Position numbers and translations under genes: made by a program. 64,000 bases of DNA from NCBI RefSeq assembly GCF_046764005.1, contig NZ_JBKOFW010000002.1:248001-312000 (forward strand), in the 5' to 3' direction. A model generated the notes under the pieces. The model ran no database searches, was not told where the DNA came from, and was given only the letters and a program-made list of their open reading frames with translations. Positions 60,241 through 64,000 of this stretch are shown in pieces; the stretch's first letter is position 1, and each line of letters starts with the position of its first letter. The stretch is from Oryzobacter faecalis (GTDB lineage: Bacteria; Actinomycetota; Actinomycetes; Actinomycetales; Dermatophilaceae).

Positions 60241-60954
60241 ATGGGCGCCATCGTCGACTTCTGCGGTGAGGAGTTCGCCGCCTCCGACGACGCACCGCTG
60301 ACCATCGGCCGGGTGGCGGACGTCGAGATCGACGACAACCCCTACCTGCACCGGGTCTTCCTCCAGCTGCACCGCGAGCACGACCTGTGGTGGCTGTCGA
60401 ACGTCGGGTCCACGCTGACGGCCACCGTGGCCGACAAGAAGGGGCTGTTCCAGGCGTGGCTCTCGCCCGGGGCGCGCATCCCGCTGGCGTTGGAGGCGTT
60501 CACCGTGTGGTTCACCGCCGGCCCGACGACCTACGACTTCGACATCCTCCTCACCGACACCCCGTTCGTGTCGGTCGAGACCGCCGCCGAGCCCGAGCCC
60601 CCGGTCCCACGCTCCGCGTGGGAGGACTCCACCGCCGAGACGACGGTCGGCCGGGTCTCGATGACGCCGGACCAGAAGCTGCTCGTCGTGGCGCTGTGCG
60701 AGGGGTTCCTCACGAGCAGCTACGCCGGGCACGGGCAGATCCCCTCCTCGGCCGATGCCGCCCAGCGGCTCGGCTGGACGGTCACGAAGTTCAACCGCAA
60801 GCTCGACAACGTCTGCCAGAAGCTCGCCGACGCAGGGACCCGCGGCCTCCACGGCGGCCCCGGCAAGCTGGCGAGCAACCGCAAGGCGCGCCTCGTCGAG
60901 CACGCCCTGTCGACCCGGATGGTCACCGAGGCCGACCTCGCCCTCCTCGACTGA
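60241..60954 (+). CDS. FHA domain fused to a helix-turn-helix domain
   Basis: This is a 237-residue protein. Residues about 1-95 have FHA topology (TIGRVADVEIDDNPYLHRVF, LWWLSNVGSTLT). After a linker the last 85 residues form a winged or helix-turn-helix domain (TPDQKLLVVALCEGFL, ADAAQRLGWTVTKFNRKLDNV). A phosphothreonine reader coupled to a DNA- or partner-binding domain suggests that kinase output reaches gene control directly. The kinase gene ends 84 bases upstream. Confidence 0.85.
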   Translation: MGAIVDFCGEEFAASDDAPLTIGRVADVEIDDNPYLHRVFLQLHREHDLWWLSNVGSTLTATVADKKGLFQAWLSPGARIPLALEAFTVWFTAGPTTYDFDILLTDTPFVSVETAAEPEPPVPRSAWEDSTAETTVGRVSMTPDQKLLVVALCEGFLTSSYAGHGQIPSSADAAQRLGWTVTKFNRKLDNVCQKLADAGTRGLHGGPGKLASNRKARLVEHALSTRMVTEADLALLD

Positions 60955-60969
60955 CGTCAGGGTCTGGTC

Positions 60970-61024
60970 GGGGGAGTGCTCCCCGGGCCGATCGGGACGG
61001 GGAGGGCGGGCCCTTGGCTAGGCT
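60970..61024 (+). promoter_or_regulatory. Second copy of GGGGGAGTGCTCCCC with -10 TAGGCT
   Basis: Palindrome motif at 60970-60984, TAGGCT at 61019-61024, 34 bases later, i.e. about one helical turn farther than in the first copy. Followed by the Ig-like gene at 61105. Confidence 0.5.
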
Positions 61025-61104
61025 GGGGGCCCCGGCCGGGGTGAAGGCCGGGCCAACCACCATCGCCGGGCCGCGGGGCACGCGCGCGCTCGAGGAAGGA
61101 CACC

Positions 61105-64000
61105 ATGACTGCGAGGGGGCCCGGACGCCGCGCGGTCGGCCGTGCCCGCCGACGCACGGCGAGCACGGTCGCCGTCGGGCTCGTCGCGTCCGGGCTCACG
61201 TACGCCGCGGTCGCCAGCCAGGGTTCCACGGTCCACGAGGCGCGGCTCAACGACGCGGGCGTGTGGGTCAGCTCCGACGCGCAGGCCAAGTTCGCGCGCG
61301 CCAACGTGCCCATCGGCCAGCTCGACACCGGGGTCGCGACGAGCGTCGCGGCCGGCAGCGGCCTCGACGTCCTCCAGGACGGCTCCGCGGTGCTCGGGGT
61401 GGGCACCGGCGCCGGTCAGCTCTTCGCCATCGACCCGCGCACCTCGACCGCGGGCGACCCCGTCGCATCCCTCGTCACCGCGCCGCCGCGCGCCGGGGCG
61501 TTCACCCCGGTCCCGGTCGACCTGCGCGGCGGCACCGTCGCCCTCCTCGACCGGGAGAGCGGCAAGGTGTGGGCGCAGCGGGTCGACACCCGGCAGGGGA
61601 TCACGTCGCTGCCCGGCCTCGCACCCACCGAGAAGCCCGTGATGACGATCGGCAAGCAGGGCGCCGTGGCCGTCGGGGTCGACGGGGCGATCCACGCCGT
61701 CTCCGGCGCCACCGGCAAGGTCACGACCGTCCCCGTGGTCGGTGGCGAGCGCTTCGGCCCGGCGGCCACCGTCGACACCGCCCTGCGCTCGCAGGCGCCG
61801 GACATCACGGCGGTCGGGGCGACCTGGGTCGCCTACGACCCGGCCACCGACCGGGTCCACACGGCGGCCGAGCCCGACGGCATCGACGCCCAGGTGACGA
61901 CCCAGGGCGTGCGCTACGCCGCGCTCCAGCAGCCCGGCGCCGACTCCGACACCGTCGCCGTCGCCGGCCCCGCCCGCGCGGCCCTGGTCCCCCTCGACGG
62001 CGGGGCGTCCCCGGGCGGGGTCGCGGTGGAGGAGCGGGTCGACCGGGTCGCCGGCGCGACCGTCGTCACGCGCCCGGTGGTCCTCGACGGCTGCCTCCAC
62101 GCGGCGTGGGCCGAGGCCGGGCAGGTCTTCTACGGCGCCAACTGCGGGCGCCGCGGCGACCAGCCGACTGCGACGCTCCCCGCCAAGGGCGACGAGGACA
62201 CCCGCGACGGTGTGGCCTTCCGGGTCAACCGCGGGCTCGTCGTCCTCAACGACCTCGACAACGGCGGTGTCTGGGACCTCGAGGACAAGCCGACGAAGAT
62301 CGACAACTGGGACGCCCTCGTCCCGCCGACCCGGCAGGACGACGACAACGACAAGAAGGACGAGAACCTCGTCGACGAGGCGGCGCTCAACACCCCGCCG
62401 AAGGCCGAGCCCGACTCCCTCAAGGTCCGCCCCGGGCGCACGAGCAAGCTGCACGTGCTCGACAACGACACCGACGTGGCCGCCTCGGTGCTCTCGATCG
62501 ACCCGGCCGACGTCTCGCGCCCGTCGATGGAGGGCGTCAAGGCCACCGTCTCGGCCGACGGGCAGGCCATCGACGTGTCCGTGCCGCCGCGCACGCAGGG
62601 CCGGTCGTTCACCTTCGACTACGCGGTGAACAACGGCAAGGTCAAGGGCAAGGGCACCGCGAAGGTCACCGTGCAGGTGGTGCCCGACGAGGTGAACGGC
62701 GCCCCGAGGCTGCGCCAGGGCGCGAAGGCGCTCGCCGCCACCGAGTACCCCGTCATCGCCGGCAAGCGCCTCTCGGTGCCGGTGCTCGCCGACTGGCGCG
62801 ACCCCGAGAGCGACATCCTCGCCGCGCGCGCCGACACCGAGGGCGGCGTCGTCGACGGCCAGGGCCGGATCACCCTCACGGCACCGACCAAGGTCGGAAG
62901 GGCGCAGATCCCCTACCTCGTCACGGACGGCCGCGGCGGCACGACGAAGGGCTCGGTCACCGCGCGGGTCCTCGGCACCCGGGACGACCGCTTCGTCGCG
63001 CCGCGGACCCAGCCCGATGCCGTGCGCGGCGTCGTCGGCAAGCCCCTCCAGATCGAGCCCCTCGGCAACGACGTCCCCGGCGCCGACCCCGGCGAGCCCG
63101 ACGCCGTCCTCCGGCTGCGCTCGGAGGTGCGTCCCGTCGGCCCGCTCGACGTCGACACCGACCTCGCCACCGGGCAGGTCACCGTCACCGGCTCGGCGCC
63201 GGGCACCTTCGAGCTGACCTACTCCGCCCAGACCGGCGCCGGTGCCGCCCCCGGCCGGGTCCGGGTCGACCTCGTCCCGGCCCCCGACGGCGCCCCGCCC
63301 GTGGCCGTCCCCGACACCGCCACGCTGCACGACCAGGCGCCGGTCATGGTCGACGCCCTCGCCAACGACTACAGCCCGAGCGGCGACGTCCTCGTCACCG
63401 CCGCCGTCGAGGCGACGGGCGAGGACTCGTGGCTCCAGCCCTCGATCTACCAGGGTCGCTGGATCCGGGTGGAGGCCCGCGAGCCCGCCCCGCTCGAGGG
63501 CGGCGACCAGGGCCGCCGAGGCGTCGTCCGCTACACCGTCAGCGACGGCACGCAGCGCACGACCGGCGAGGTCAACGTCCTCCAGCAGGGCCCGCTGGAG
63601 GACTCCCTGCCGCTCGTCCAGGACGACACCGCCACCGTCCGCGAGGGCGACACCGTCTCGGTCCCGGTCCTCGACAACGACACGATGGCCGACGGCATCC
63701 CGCTCCAGGTCGACCCCGCCAGCGTCAGGGTCGTCAGCAAGGGCGACGCCCAGCGCGCCTTCGCCAGCGGCAACGTCATCCGGTACGTCCCGGAGGCCAC
63801 GGGGCTGCGGGCGGAGAAGTTCGTGACGATCGAGTACGCCGCCTTCGCCGACGGGATGAAGGAGCGCGCCCAGACCGCGCGGGTGCGGGTGCAGGTCACC
63901 CCGCTCCCCACGGCGCAGCGCCCGAACCAAGCCCCGGTGGCCCGCAGCTTCACGGCCACGGTGACCGCAGGCGACCCCATCACGATGACGGTGCCGACGT
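61105..64000 (+). CDS. Very large surface protein with Ig-like/cadherin-like repeats (cut by window end)
   Basis: It starts at ATG 61105 behind AGGAAGGAC; the frame stays open for 965 residues to the edge. An N-terminal Arg-rich segment and a membrane helix (about 20-38, VAVGLVASGLTYAAVA) anchor it. A beta-propeller-like stretch (about 40-400) follows. Then come repeated Ig-like modules with the VLxNDxD signature (VLDNDTDV, LGNDVP, LANDYSP and VLDNDTMADG) typical of tandem surface adhesins. It probably lies outside the membrane as an elongated fibre. In related bacteria such genes precede MoxR, DUF58 and transglutaminase genes, which would be past the edge. Confidence 0.88.
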   Translation, partial: MTARGPGRRAVGRARRRTASTVAVGLVASGLTYAAVASQGSTVHEARLNDAGVWVSSDAQAKFARANVPIGQLDTGVATSVAAGSGLDVLQDGSAVLGVGTGAGQLFAIDPRTSTAGDPVASLVTAPPRAGAFTPVPVDLRGGTVALLDRESGKVWAQRVDTRQGITSLPGLAPTEKPVMTIGKQGAVAVGVDGAIHAVSGATGKVTTVPVVGGERFGPAATVDTALRSQAPDITAVGATWVAYDPATDRVHTAAEPDGIDAQVTTQGVRYAALQQPGADSDTVAVAGPARAALVPLDGGASPGGVAVEERVDRVAGATVVTRPVVLDGCLHAAWAEAGQVFYGANCGRRGDQPTATLPAKGDEDTRDGVAFRVNRGLVVLNDLDNGGVWDLEDKPTKIDNWDALVPPTRQDDDNDKKDENLVDEAALNTPPKAEPDSLKVRPGRTSKLHVLDNDTDVAASVLSIDPADVSRPSMEGVKATVSADGQAIDVSVPPRTQGRSFTFDYAVNNGKVKGKGTAKVTVQVVPDEVNGAPRLRQGAKALAATEYPVIAGKRLSVPVLADWRDPESDILAARADTEGGVVDGQGRITLTAPTKVGRAQIPYLVTDGRGGTTKGSVTARVLGTRDDRFVAPRTQPDAVRGVVGKPLQIEPLGNDVPGADPGEPDAVLRLRSEVRPVGPLDVDTDLATGQVTVTGSAPGTFELTYSAQTGAGAAPGRVRVDLVPAPDGAPPVAVPDTATLHDQAPVMVDALANDYSPSGDVLVTAAVEATGEDSWLQPSIYQGRWIRVEAREPAPLEGGDQGRRGVVRYTVSDGTQRTTGEVNVLQQGPLEDSLPLVQDDTATVREGDTVSVPVLDNDTMADGIPLQVDPASVRVVSKGDAQRAFASGNVIRYVPEATGLRAEKFVTIEYAAFADGMKERAQTARVRVQVTPLPTAQRPNQAPVARSFTATVTAGDPITMTVPT

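Noticed and set aside
58684..60903. 739-residue minus-strand open frame opposite the kinase and FHA genes
   Set aside because: Antisense to a kinase with all catalytic motifs; no family features.
61018..63930. 970-residue minus-strand open frame opposite the Ig-like gene
   Set aside because: Antisense shadow rich in Arg/Gly/Val/Asp; the plus-strand frame has a start with a good ribosome-binding site, a membrane anchor and recognisable repeats.
1..64000. CRISPR arrays, insertion sequences, riboswitches
   Set aside because: No regularly spaced repeats other than the in-frame 81-bp units, no transposase-like frame, and no recognisable riboswitch core were seen.

Overview
The window is high-GC actinobacterial DNA: it carries WhiB, DLW-39, DUF3566, a separate SigM/RsmA/MurJ/pseudokinase locus and GTTTCACGTGAAAC-type parS sites, with many GTG starts and no recognisable insertion sequence. 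Gene order on the right is the classic origin region of an actinomycete. A Micrococcales member near Intrasporangiaceae is my best guess, but family level cannot be fixed by eye.

Region 1 (1-22,859) is an integrated conjugative element whose right end abuts the 3' end of a tRNA-Ala gene. From left to right it has a DUF262 protein; a stripped type IV secretion module (VirB2-, VirB3-, VirB4-, VirB6-, VirB8- and VirB1-like, 2240-9178); HD and Nudix genes; a three-gene cargo block (HEPN-STAND-repeat protein, ScoMcrA-head/nuclease-like protein, DUF3883-like protein, 10.5-14.5 kb); and then a typical Streptomyces-type AICE core. That core consists of a DUF5919 regulator, SCO3933-family regulator, two paralogous small proteins, FtsK/TraB translocase, WhiB, RepSA-like HUH initiator, excisionase and integrase. 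A repeat-containing protein with a HEPN-like motif sits between the integrase and the tRNA. No left attachment site is visible, so the element probably starts outside the window. No classical relaxase or VirD4 is present here.

Region 2 (22,787-31,591, mostly minus strand) is tRNA-Ala, DLW-39, tRNA-Ile, DUF3566, gyrA and gyrB, then an M4 metalloprotease fused to an emfourin-like domain and an enoyl-CoA hydratase. A divergent F420-type reductase/TetR pair follows, with a clear operator.

Region 3 (33,042-45,911) is the origin: DUF721, recF, gnd and dnaN, the DnaA-box cluster (oriC, 37.4-37.8 kb), dnaA, then divergently rpmH, rnpA, yidD, yidC, khpB, rsmG, parA and parB. parS sites are scattered through it, two inside the parA reading frame and one overlapping the rsmG start codon.

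Region 4 (45,998-55,649) is trxA, trxB, an RsmA-like anti-sigma factor, sigM, pseudokinase, murJ, Nudix and CCA-adding enzyme, then YceI. A thiol-stress type promoter (GGAAC-N18-GTT) precedes trxB.

Region 5 (55,841-64,000) is a phospho-signalling cluster: hypothetical, PP2C phosphatase, FHA protein, Ser/Thr kinase, FHA-HTH protein and a very large Ig-like surface protein running off the window. The first gene of the cluster and the Ig-like gene share the same 15-base palindrome upstream of a TAGGCT -10 element.
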